Assembly (NCBI GenBank): GCA_030704615.1
Contig: CM060733.1
Span: 71,608,001-71,672,000 of the forward strand
Source: Takakia lepidozioides
Taxonomy: Eukaryota > Streptophyta > Takakiopsida > Takakiales > Takakiaceae
DNA length: 64,000 bases
Direction: 5' to 3'
Below are positions 32,060-44,100 of this stretch, piece after piece. The notes beneath the pieces are model-generated. The model was not told the DNA's origin. It was given only the letters and a program-made list of their open reading frames with translations, and did no database searches. Every line of letters begins with the position of its first letter. The first letter of the stretch is position 1. The translations under genes were made by a program, and so were the position numbers.

Positions 32060-33690
32060 GTGGTGGCGGTAAACAGCCTGCACTCAGCATTCTCCCTTTC
32101 TTTCAGCAGTATAGTGTTGCTGTTGAGCCACTTGGTTCCTTGATCTCTAACAGTTCTCAGCTGTCCCTTGAGTGTCTCCACCAGTTGCTTAAGCGTCTGC
32201 ACTTGTCCTGTGAGTGTTTCCACCTCTGTGTCTGTTTTCCGAGATCTCTCTTGCTCTGCATCGAGGTCAGCTTGGACATGACGTATTTCGTCTCTTTATC
32301 TTTCCCACTTCTGCTCCCACTCATCTCTGCGTTGTGCCAAAGTGTTGTATTGGCAAAGTAGGGTCGACTTTTGATCTTCTAATGGTACAATTGTAACCTC
32401 ATGGTTACATACTGTTCTTGCAGTGGTCAATTCTCTATGGTGCTTCTCTTTGATGTGGTCTAAGATCATGCTCATGTTTTCCGGGCTAATGTAATCCTTG
32501 GCTCTGTCCATACAAGCTGTTAGTTGACCCAATGCTTGTATTGCCTGCAGAATGACATTCTGTGGTGTCTCCTTCAACCCTGTGTCCCATGCTGTTGTAT
32601 CCAGAACTTGTTGTGCTAGTAGTAATTCCAAATTGGAATTTCTGTCTTGCTGCTACTGATTTGGTGCCTCTTGCACCATCTGCTGTTGCTGCTGGCTGGG
32701 TGCCTCTTGCACTATCTGCTGTTGCTGTGCCACTATGTCTTCCTCCTGTGTTCCTGGTTGTGTGACCTCTGTGTGTGTTGCTTGTTGGGTTTCGGTGTTG
32801 CCATGGCTAATTTCCATGGGCGTTGTTTCGTTGGTCTGTGGTTGGTTTCCTCCTTCTGGCTGTTGATTCTCCCCTTCTCTCTGCACTGGGGAATCAGTCG
32901 TCGAGTTGATGATGTCCTCTGCTGCTGTACTTGTGGTTGCTTCGTTGATCCGGGCTCTCTTTGCAAGTCCGCCCTCTTCTTCTTCCTGTCCTGCTTCTGT
33001 CTCACTCCCTTCTTCCTCCATTGTATCTACCCATTGCATAATCCCCAACGTCGCTTGCTCTTCGGGCGTTAGGTGTACAGTATGTCGAATCATTTGGATT
33101 AACAAGGGAGTCATCATAGTAACAGTTGCTTCCTTCTTCTTCTTTGTCAACCAGGTCAGTTCTTGGGTTAACTTCTTCAATAAGAAGCTTGCCCAATTCA
33201 CGATTTGCCCATTGAAGCAAATCAACACTTGATCGATTAGCTCCTTGGTACAGTAGCTGTGGTTTTGCCTGAGGCAAAGCAACGTGCTAAGTACCGGGGC
33301 TATCTTCCTAAAGCCGGGGCTTTTGCTGTGGCTGCATGTGTAGCCCTGATCTGCTTGGTTGAGATTCTCAAACAAATCTGCAAGTACAAACCTTGGAGGT
33401 TTGCCGCTGTACGCTGGTACATCCAGACTGGGAAGGTGAAACACTTCCGCCAAGTACTTCTCCGTCCAACCCACCTGGCGACGCACGGGCGTAGCAAGAT
33501 GGCACGCCGGGCCGGATGGCGACACTTGGGCGTCGCAAAAAGGGGCTGCGGAGCTGACGTCGCATGCTCCGCGCGCGGAGGCGCGGCTGGCGTCGCTAAC
33601 CCCCGCAGTACTGAAAATAGCTAAGTGGATACATTGGGGATTGCAGTGGACACTGGAGGTCACACTTTGGCCTCTACATTGGAGATGCAC
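32060..33690 (-). pseudogene. Unidentified coiled-coil, Gln/Glu-rich ORF
   Basis: A 345-codon minus frame (33690-32653) has a Ser/Ala/Arg-rich start, then FNGQIVNWASFLLKKLTQEL, a polar middle, and an acidic and Gln-rich end. A single TAG within a CAG run (32653-32655) interrupts it; the same frame continues to 32296. After one TAA it continues as a heptad-like coiled coil (RDEIRHVQADLDAEQERS, VETLTGQVQTLKQLVETLK) to about 32060. I do not recognise the protein. Gag-like proteins of retroelements can look like this, but no CCHC knuckle or LTR is visible. Confidence 0.45.
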
Positions 33691-34480
33691 TTGGATACAT
33701 GAATAGAAGATTGCACTTGGGCTTAGATTTCAAATTTTCACACATGGGCCAACGACATAGGCTATACTAGAGGTCGCACTTGGGCCTCAACATAGGAGAC
33801 GTACTGGGATACATAAGAAGTTGCACTTGGTCTTAAATGACAGTGGACACTTGGGCATCTACACGGGAGATGCACTTGGGTACATAAAAGATTGCACACT
33901 GGGCTTAGATGGGCCTCGACATAGGAGACGCACATGGGAGATGTCATTGGATACATAGGAGATTGCACTTGGGCTTAAATGACAGTGGACACTTGAGCCT
34001 CGACACGGGAGATGCACTTGGATACATAAAAGATTGCACTTGGGCTTAGATGGGCCTCGACATAGGAGACGCACTAGGATACATAAGAAATTGCACTTGG
34101 TCTTAGATTTCAATTATTCACACATGGGCCAACGGCACAAGCTACCCTAGAGGTCGACTTGGGCCTCGACATAGGAGACGTGCCTCGATGTAGGAAATGC
34201 ACCTCGATGTAGGAAATGCACTGGGATACATAAGAAATTGCACTTGGTCTTAAATGACAGTGGACACTTGGGCCTCTACACGTGGGAGATGCACTTGGAT
34301 ACATAAAAGATTACACTTGGGCTTAGATGGGCTTGGACATAGGAGACGCACTAGGAACATATGAAATTGCACTTGGTCTTAGATTTCAATTATTCACACA
34401 TGGGCCAACGGCAGAAGCTACCCTAGAGGTCGCACTTGGGCCTCGATGACACTGGACACTTGGGCCAACGACATAGGCTA
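33640..34480. repeat. Minisatellite, CACTTGGGCCTCGACATAGGAGACG type
   Basis: Degenerate units built from CACTTGGGC(C/T)T, ACATAGGAGACGCAC, GGATACATAAGA and AATGACAGTGGACACTTGGG repeat about a dozen times with unequal lengths. A further piece at 38998-39063 lies at the 3' side of the LINE. Confidence 0.85.
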
Positions 34481-34569
34481 CCCTAGTTACCAGAGTAAAT
34501 GAGGAAGACCCCCTGAGGGGTTTTACTGATAGTGTGGCTGGTATGGAAGTCCCAATATATGACCAAGTA

Positions 34570-34680
34570 TTTTCCCAAAGGATACCAGACTGGTCTGGTA
34601 TCTAATACCAGTGCATATACCTGTGCACATACCAGGCAATACCCTATATACCGGTACAACACTGGTACAGGGAAGGCAAG
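34570..34680. repeat. Short ACCAG/CTGGT dyad cluster
   Basis: ACCAGACTGGTCTGGTATC, ATACCAG, ATACCAGG and ACACTGGTAC repeat as inverted words over 110 bp. No gene is seen between 34480 and 35115; the last part should hold the promoter of the acyltransferase gene. Confidence 0.4.
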
Positions 34681-35115
34681 AAAGGTCGACGGATTGGAAC
34701 TGGTGAAAGCCCGTAATTTGGGGAAGCGGATGTAGTGGCCGGGAGGATTTAGGGGTGCCGCCATCGTACCTACACGCTCGTGCGCGTGCGTGTAGGTGGG
34801 CAGGAAGGTGGCGGAGATGGTGGGCCCATCGTTACGCAGATCAACAACTCGGTGTGTATGCGGATTCGAGGTCTATATCCTATGTCCTTGCACCTGGACC
34901 TTTCCGAAGTCGTTGTGCTGTTTGTCATCACTATTATTGCGTAGCACTGTTTCTCTCTCATGTACACAAGTAGAGATGCTGAAAAAGGTTTAAGTTGCTT
35001 ATACCAGAAGCCTCGACCATGATGCTGGCATATCCGGAATCAGCACTGGAGGAGTGGGGATTAAGGGCAAGGGAGCTGGGGAGTCTTCATTGCGGAGGGT
35101 GATTGAAGGGAGTCC

Positions 35116-38100
35116 ATGTCGAATATGTGGATGCTGGCATGGATGGCAGTGGGGGTGCTGCTGCCCGCAGCCATGGGGGTGGGCGGCGCAGGTGTGAACA
35201 AGGCTGTGTGGGGTTCGCCGAATGTAAAGATCTCGGGCGTCCTAATTCCTGGATTCGCCTCTTCCCGGTTGCGTGCATGGGCCATGCTGGACTGTCCCTA
35301 TTCGCCACTGGATTTTCGTCCCTTGGATCCTGTATGGCTGGACACTAAGAAGGTTATTTTCTTCACTCGTTTTTGTAGTTTTCTAGCATTGCAAAGTGTG
35401 GAATGATAAATGTAGAGCAGTATGCTGTATCTGCTGCTCTGTATTTGCAGCAAATCATGGTTCCGGTTTTCCAGTTTCCCAACAAGAATATACTAAGATG
35501 GGCACAAACCGTTTCTATAGGGAGAGAGCAGAGGTGTTTACTGCTTGCAAGTGTCTGTCAATTTGGCAGGTGTGCATATTTTCTGAGCTCTAGACAATCT
35601 ATCTGTAACATCAGATTCAATCAGTGAGCTGGCAGTCGCTGTTATGGGAAGAAACGCATCTCACTGGGATGTTATCATTGTTGTCTAGCATCTTTCTGAG
35701 AAGTTTGAAGACAGGTAGATGATGGGTGATCCAGGAGCAGGTGTATCCTTCACTTGAGGCCCAACTTTTACGATAGGTAATTTGATACTTAACACAGAAT
35801 ATCTGCTCAGTAGGTGAGTGCAGAGTTGGGGAGTGTAGATGTAGAGTTGGCTTGAGGAGATATAAGGGCTATTCAAAGAGAGGCCGGGCAGGGGAGCTAC
35901 CACTCATGACAAGGAACGAGGGCTGTATCTACCTTCTACCATGACTTTCAACAAGAGTGGACAGGTTAACCTTAATTGACGGCTTAATGTGTAGTGGTGC
36001 AAATAGTACAAGTCAGCTGCCTTCAGGGAGTGGTCAGGGCAGCATGCACACCCTTGATGGTAAAGCATGTTTTGGGGTGACTTGCAGGTACTGTCGGTGT
36101 TGAACTGCTGGATGAAGTGCATGCTTCTAGATCCAATGACTCAGGAAGATCACCCGGAGTGCAAGTCCCGCCCAGACACAGGGCTGTCTGCCATCACTGA
36201 GCTTGACCCTGGTTACCTCACAGGTCGTTTTTCATCCCAGGCCTGCACCTGTCTCTCTCTCTCTCTCTCTCTTCCTTTTGATGAGGACGAGCTGAATTCT
36301 AATGGAAGACGGTTAATAAACTGTCTGGAAGAACTTCAGCTTTTGACCTTGAATAATAGGTCAAAAGGAGACCTAGTGCAGTGGACTTGTGAGAAAGCCC
36401 AAACTGGGGAACGATCTCCCAAGAATCCACCGCTCTTTCGACTTCATTTCTTGCATTGCCAGAGCTAGACTGAAGATCTTGGAGTGAATGGACAAAGTGA
36501 CGGAGAGCCTCTTGCAAGGCCTGGACAGACCCAGCCTTGACCTCTTCATTTGCGCCACGTCCGAATTGAACGTTTCACGATCTCTTGGTGTTGGGGAGAC
36601 ACCTTTTGATCTCAGTCCAAACCAGGAAGTGGTCAGAGGTACCAATATAGTTCTCTCGATCAACACATTGGCACTCTGGGGAAACAAATACTTGTCCACT
36701 ATGATATAATCGTCTCCTCTGTGGCTGACTTCACCGGTTGACATTGTCAAAACCTTTGAAACTCACTACAGTATCCTTTGCAGAAATTCTAGGTCTAACT
36801 GTAAGGGGTCTTCTGAAGAACGGAAGGACACAGTTGAAAAAACTGTTCCCATGATTCAAGACAGCCCTGATGAACTGGAGTATATTTCAAAGGGTTACAA
36901 CGCTCCCATTAGTTCTTCTGAGATTGTGGAAGCAATTGCGAGTTCGAAGGTTGGCTTCTTCATAGCTCCGAGAACGCACCGCAGGGGTCACCATGGCGAT
37001 TGACCTCCACCGGTGGCACCACAATCTTTGCCAACTCCACGTCCTCTATCCCCAAGGATTTCTTCTTCTTCCCGCCCTCTCCCTTCTTTGTAGGCTCCTT
37101 CCCCTGCTCCTTTGTTACCCCACTGCCCTCCCCCGCATGCACACTCACCCCTTCGTCTCCACGGGACTTCTTCTTCTTCTTCTTCTTCTTCTTTTCCTTC
37201 CCCTTCCCCGCTACTTCCTCTCTCTCCTCGGCAGCCCCTTCATTGATGGTAAAAGGGACCTCGGGAGGTCAAGGCCTCTTTTTCTTACCTTTGGTGTTGA
37301 GCATTTAAGTGGATATAAAGCTGGTGGACCTGATGGCATAGTCAACGAGCTTCTCAAGCACGGTGGCGACCCCTTGATAGAGGCCCTTGTACTTCTCTTT
37401 AATCTTATATGGAGGACTGAAATGATCCCCTTTCGCTGGCGACAGGGGTCATTGTCAATCTACACAAGAAAGATGACAGAGAAGGGCCGGGGAACTATCG
37501 AGGCATCATGCTTCTCAATACAGTTGGCAAGATGTTTTGCAGAGTTATAAGTACTCGTCTCGAGGCTGATCTGGAGTCTAGAGGTTGTCTCCATGAAGGC
37601 CAAGTTGGCTTTCGGCGGAACAGGGGCTGCGTGGATCATATCTTCACTCTAAGCCAGATTATCCAGGGAAGGAAAAAGGAAGGGAAACCCACTTTTGTTT
37701 TTTTCTTGGATGTCAAAAAGGCTTGGGACACTGTGTGGAGAGATGGTCTATGGCTCCCACTCTGGTCATCTGGGATCAAGGGAAAGATGTGGAGGAGTGG
37801 TCCATAACTTGTATGCTCACACCAAAAGCTGTGTCACTGTTATTGGTCAGAAGTCTAACTTCATTGACATAGACCAAGGTGTAGCTCAAGGATGTACCCT
37901 CTCCCCTCTGCTCTTCAATGTTTTCATCAGTCAACTCCTTGAGGATGTAGACAGTGAGGGATTTGGGTTAAGGGTGGGTGATGCCACCATACCAGCCCTT
38001 ATGTTTGCGGATGACTTCGCAGGCATAGGGGAGACTCCATCCAATCTTCAGGAGTTGATTGATTACGCGAAGAGATACTTTGACCTTTGGGGGCTAGAGG

Positions 38101-41100
38101 CTAGTGTCAGTAAATGCGCAGTGGTGGCATTCAATGACCGAGAGGAGGCGATCTCAAGTGGCCGTGGGGAAGCCAAGAGATTCCTGTCCTCCCTCCCTAC
38201 AGATACCTTGGCGTTGAGTTTTCCTCCCACTGTAATTGGGATGCACATATTCGAGAAGTTGTTCAATCTGGCAAGCGCAAAGAATTGGGTCTCACTAAAT
38301 TGTCCACTGCAGAGGGATCAACTCTGAAGTAAGAAAAACCATGCGGCCTGTCTTGGAGTACATATCTGCAGTGTGGGTTGATAACTCCAACCAGGCTAAG
38401 TCTCTAGAATCCATTCAAGTGGGGGTGCTTAAGGAGTGCATGTGAGCATGCTCAAGAACAGCTAATGTGACTGTTTGGGGTGAGTTTGGCATCCCTTCCT
38501 TAAGCTCCTGACGAGATAAATTCAAGGTCAGATGGTGGGGTCAGCTGCGAGGTGTGACTAATATCAGATACCCGAAGTTAATCAACTCTATATCCTGGAA
38601 GCAGGATCGCCCTGTCAAACAGGCTAAGTCCTGTGGAAGAGGGTAGAAGAGATTCTCAAGGATCTGAATCTAAGTCCGCAAGTCTTGACCCTGCTGGATA
38701 AATCTGACTTAGAGGCTGTAGTGTCCAAAACCATGTCTGTTGCCAGGAAATTGTCTGGTGAAAATGAAGTTAGGCAGAAAATTTCCCTGAACTTGTTTCC
38801 AGTCTGTGACATGGGGGAGGACATCATGGATGACCTCAAGGGTTTACCGACTCTTGGCAGTCGACTGAAATTTAAACCAGGCCGGGTAGCCTACCTTTAA
38901 ACAGCAAACAGATGCAGAGAGCAAAAAGGGATTGCAAATGTCGAGAGGAGAGATATCAAGGGAAAGGTCTCCGGTTCAAATCTGGTCGTAGGCTCTGTTC
39001 ATACTTGGGCCTCGACATAGGAGAGGCACTTGCATACATAGGAGATTGCACTTGGGCTTAGATGACACTTGATCCCGGAAGACAATATTCATTTTCTGTT
39101 TCATTGTCTTGGGTACTCTCACCAGAGAGACGCCCTCTTGAATCCCATCAGCGGATTTGCCCCTGTACCTCTGTTTACCAACGTTGAAAATCTCAAGGCT
39201 GAGCCAAAAGCCCAGGCCCTTTTGGGGCCTAGTTATTGGGCAAATCACACCACATCAGATTGATGCTTGTGTAAAGGGATTTCTAGAGGATATCTGGAAA
39301 ACTCGGATCAGTTGTCTGTTCCAAGGTAAGTCATACTACCGGCGTCAACTGCTGACAAAGGTAGTTTCTGTCCCGGGGTCAATGGTCTCAAGGCTACGGC
39401 AAACAACGTCTTAATGATTACATTCTCTCTCTGTTCACCAATCTTCAAAATCTTGAGGCTGAGCCTAAAGGCCCGGCCCTGTTGGGCTCCTATTGTTGGG
39501 CAGCTCGCACACAGCAGGTTGATGCTTGTGTGAAGGGAGAGGAAATCTGGAAAGCCTGAACCAATTGTTTATACCTACCGGAGTGAGCCCCTTACAAAGG
39601 CAGTGTCCTATTGTTGCGCCCAAACTGGGTGCGGGGTCTATGGCCACAAGGCTACGGCAAACCTCTTATGAGTACATGCTCTCTGTGTGTCTCTGTTGTC
39701 CGCAAAACTGTGGGTCTCACTCAATTTTTCCACTGTAGATGGATTAATTCTGAAGTTCAAAGGATCATGCTTTGCAAAGTTATTAGGCCTATCCAAGTTC
39801 CTTTATTTAAGTTGATAAAACCTCTTCAAACAAATAGAAATTATAGCTGTAGATATGAATAAGTTGTGGGGGAATAAGGGAATTCTGGAGCCTTGGAGTA
39901 GCATCTGCCGTGTGTGATGGCAACTCCAACCATGCTTTAGAATATATGCAGCTTTTGGAGCCCAAAGAGACCATGTCAACGTGCTCTAGAACAGCTAATG
40001 TGGCTGTTCAAGGTGAGTTTTGCGTACTGCCATTGAGCTCTTGATGTGATGAGTTCGAGGTCACATGGTTATTGCATGCCTAATACCAGATACGCTAAGA
40101 TGATCGGCACTGTTTCTTGGAAGCAAGACTGGCCTGAAAACTGACCCTGCTAGATGAAGCTGAATTGGATGCTGAAGTGTCTAAGGCCATGTTGGAAGCA
40201 TGAAGAGTGTCTGAACAAAACGAAACATCCCTGAACTTGCTTCCAGTCTCACATGGGTGAGGACCTTGAGGATGACCTGATGGGTCTACTTACCCTCAAC
40301 ACTAGACTGAAATATAAACTCAGTGCGGGGTGTCTACCTTTGAACATTAAGCAGATGAATGGGGGATTGTCAATGCCCGACGTGCAGGTGGCCTGAAGAC
40401 TATATCCTTTTTGTCTGGGGTATTCCCATCAGAGAGCGACCCTCTGCAGGACCATCAAAAACATAGTCCTTGCACCTCTGTTCACCAACTTTCAAAATGT
40501 CGAGGCTGAGCTTAAAGCCCTGGCCCTGAGAGGTCCAACTGCTGGGCATATCACACACAGCAGATTCATGCTTGTGTGAAGGGCTTTCTAGAGGAAATCT
40601 GGAAAGCCTGAACAAGTTGTTCATATCAAGGTAAGTCCTACTACTGGAGTGAGTCCCTCACGAAGGTAGTGTCTGTTCCCTTTTGTTCCGCCCAAATTGG
40701 GTGCAGGGTCTACGGCCACAAGGCTCAGGCAAAGATCGTCTTATGAGTACATTATCTGTGGTGTTCTACTTGTGTCCCTTGGACCCTTTGAAAACAGACT
40801 TAAAAACTCCGTCTCTCTGTGTTGGCTGGTGGTGCTGGAGCCAATGGTTTGTTTCATGGTGTCTTTGCCCAACCTACGCATCAACGCTCAAGTCCTGGAT
40901 TCTCATAACCTGGTGGGTAGAGACCCCATATCCAGCTCCAGGGGTATTGAATATACACTCCATGGTCCATCGTAGCCAACATTCTTATGGAACAGCCAAT
41001 GGTTAATTCTCTGTGATGTGTGTGGGGATGATGGTATAGCATGTTGCACTTGTTGTAGACTTTGCCTACTATGCTGTCACACTGCAGCTTTACTACCCGG

Positions 41101-44100
41101 CAATTGAATGGAAAGTAACTTATTGTAAGCTGGCATAGGTATACCATTGCCATGGGACAAGGGGCAGCATGCTTTACAGTGTTTCTGGCTGTTGTGTGAT
41201 TTTCCTATCGTATCTATAGAATGTTGATTCTGTACCACTTGCTATCTTCAAGTTGTGTTTGGGACCAGCTAACAGAGAAAACATCATAGTGGTGTGTTAG
41301 CTGGGAAGTTCCTAAAGCAGGTCCATTCTACAACTGTCAACCAACTGGTAGGGGTTGTAGTGTAAGGGAAGTGCTCGTGAGATCTCTCTCCCTCTCTCAT
41401 CTCCTTCAATGTCTTATGAGTACATTCTCTCTCATCTCCTTCCTTTTAGAATGTTTTTGTCAGGGGGAAGACCATGTCAGTGTGGAACCCCTAATCGGGG
41501 CCGCGGTGCAAGTGAAGGAGTATCGTTTAACCTCCTTGAGCCTCTCCTCCCATAAAGAGATGGCTAGAAGTTGCATAACTGGAGCTTATGATATGACCAA
41601 ACGGCGCTATGTGCAAAGATGATATCACCTGTAGCGCTTGAGCCCAGGACAAACCGGGGAACTTGTTTCTACAAATGCGCTAATGCCCTGGACACCTCTT
41701 TCTCTATTTTCTCAGACTATTCATACTTCACACTTCGATGTAGCTCTGGTAGAAGAAGTCAAGATGATACTATTCATTGTTAATAGGAAGCACCATCTGC
41801 TGAGGCTTGTGAGCTTATATAGATAGGATGTTCCGAAATCATATGAAATTTAGAGCCTCTTAATCCCTGTGAAAAGATTGGTGTTATACCATGTGGATTT
41901 TGAAACTGGGATTACTGGACACTTGCAATCCCATGGTCTGTCCCACCAAGGATCGGTCCTCTCCATAGTATCCCCAGGTTGATTTGCAGTCCATAGCTCC
42001 AATGACATGTGTTTCATGAAAACTATATGTTGTTTTTGGGAATTTGCTGTCTTGTTTTCTGTCATTCTGGAATTTTTCAGTGATTCTCATTGCCACCTAA
42101 TCGGGAAACAGTTCTACAGTTCAGGAAATCTACTCTCTTGCTGCATACATTTGATCTCTCGAAATTCTCTGTTGCGTTATGTGCAACAGGTGCGTTATCA
42201 TCTGTGTGGAGGGAGTGGGTGAACTGGTGTGTGGAGTTTGGGATTGAACCAGATGCCATTGTTGCAGTGCCGTATGACTGGCGCTTATCAGGGGCCATGC
42301 TAGAACAACGTGACCTCTACTTCCACAAGCTCAAGTGCGTACAATAAGCATTAGACCTTCCACGTGGCATGAGACTTGCTGGGCCTGGGACCCACCCACA
42401 GTTCCCAGCAGCTGTTGTTTAAAAGCATGATTATGTGTTGGCCAGAAAGTATTCCACCTCGTGGTTTTGCTAGTGACTATGGACTCTCAATCGTGAGATG
42501 CTTAGTGTGACACAAGCTAGGTGGTTGCCAGGTGAAGCACAGCCAGTTTACTGTGTGTGTGTCTCTGTTGCCAATACATTCATTTGCTGGTTGGAATTTG
42601 TGTTTGGGCACTCATGGAGTCTACTTTCTGTGTCTTGAAGGTCCAAGCTCCAGGTCCTCAGATGTACACTGAGGAGCAGTCTGCCAGGTGTTATCTTAAT
42701 TAATGATACCTTTTGTGTCAAGATGTCTAGAAGACCCTTCGGCATACAGTGGAGGACTCCCTATATCAAAGGAATATTTGTTTATTGTATAGAGTTAGAG
42801 CTCACAAATACCGTTATTTGTTATTTATGCTGTGACAAAGCTAGGTTGACATTTGAGACGACACGCAAGTTGCGAGGAGTGCCTTCTTTGGTGTTTGCCC
42901 ACTCTATGGGCAATAATGTCTTCCGATACTTTCTGGAATGGCTCAAGCTGGAGATTGCACCCAAGCACTACTTGGAATGGCTTGACAAGCATATCCATGC
43001 ATATTATGCTGTTGGTCTGCTTGCCTCTCTTTCTCAATCTCTTTCCCTCTAGATTGGATGTTGATGTACCAGAGAAGTTAGTAAATTTCATTCATCCCCC
43101 ACCTTATTTGGAACAGCTCTGTGGGGTTTGCATCTTCGTTTTATTACGGAAATGCTTGTGGTGGTGGTGTCAATGTCACAGGAGCGCCACTGCTAGGTGC
43201 AGCAGAGACTGTGAAAGCTATGCTGTCTGGAGTGACTTTTGGGCTGCCAATATCGGAGGTGTGGGTTTATCCCTCACAGCTAAGACCTTGGTTTCTGGTG
43301 TCATTAGGTTCGTGGTTTGCATGGTAGATATCTCTCTTGCCCTCAGGGAAAATCTCTGGTGGTCAGGGTGCATATTTACCCGACCGCCTACTTTGTGCAA
43401 CTTGTTGACTTTTGACTAGATGTGCAATCAGTAATATACACTTCTTCAATGAGTTTACAGGGAACAGCACGGATGCTCTGCAATTCATTTGGGTCATCAC
43501 TTTGGATGTTACCGTTTTCAAAGCACTGCCATGTGGACAATCAACTTTGCATTGAGTTAATAGACAGTGGTGCCCAGAAGGGTCCCCATCTTTCCTGTAC
43601 TGATAAAGAGTATCAACAAAATGCCTCTGGTTGGCCTGTTGACATTGTGAAAGTTGACTTGCCAGTTTCCCCAGGTAATTCTCTTGTCCAAATTATGAGG
43701 CTTCTCAGTTTTTGCTGACGTCTAGGCCTGCTTTCTTTTTAAGATATATTGCATTGTGATTGTTTCCGGCTCAACCAAGGGATCGAGCTACTCTTGAATT
43801 TTTGTTGGCTCTGTCTTCCGGAGTTTGTTATCTGGATCTCTATGCAACCTTGATATACAAGCATTTTGGGCTCGCTAATTATTTATGTACACGGTGCATA
43901 TGATCGGTCCTTCTTATTGCAACTGATGTTCATTTTTTGCTGCCACATTGCAAATGCTCCTATGCAAGTTTGGCAACAAAGCCTAGCAACATCATGTTGG
44001 TACTCCATCCATTTGATTACTGCACAGATCATCAACCAAACAGACAACCATCAAGCCTGCAGGTGCATCTGCCATGGTGATGCTCCCACACTCAGGCATT

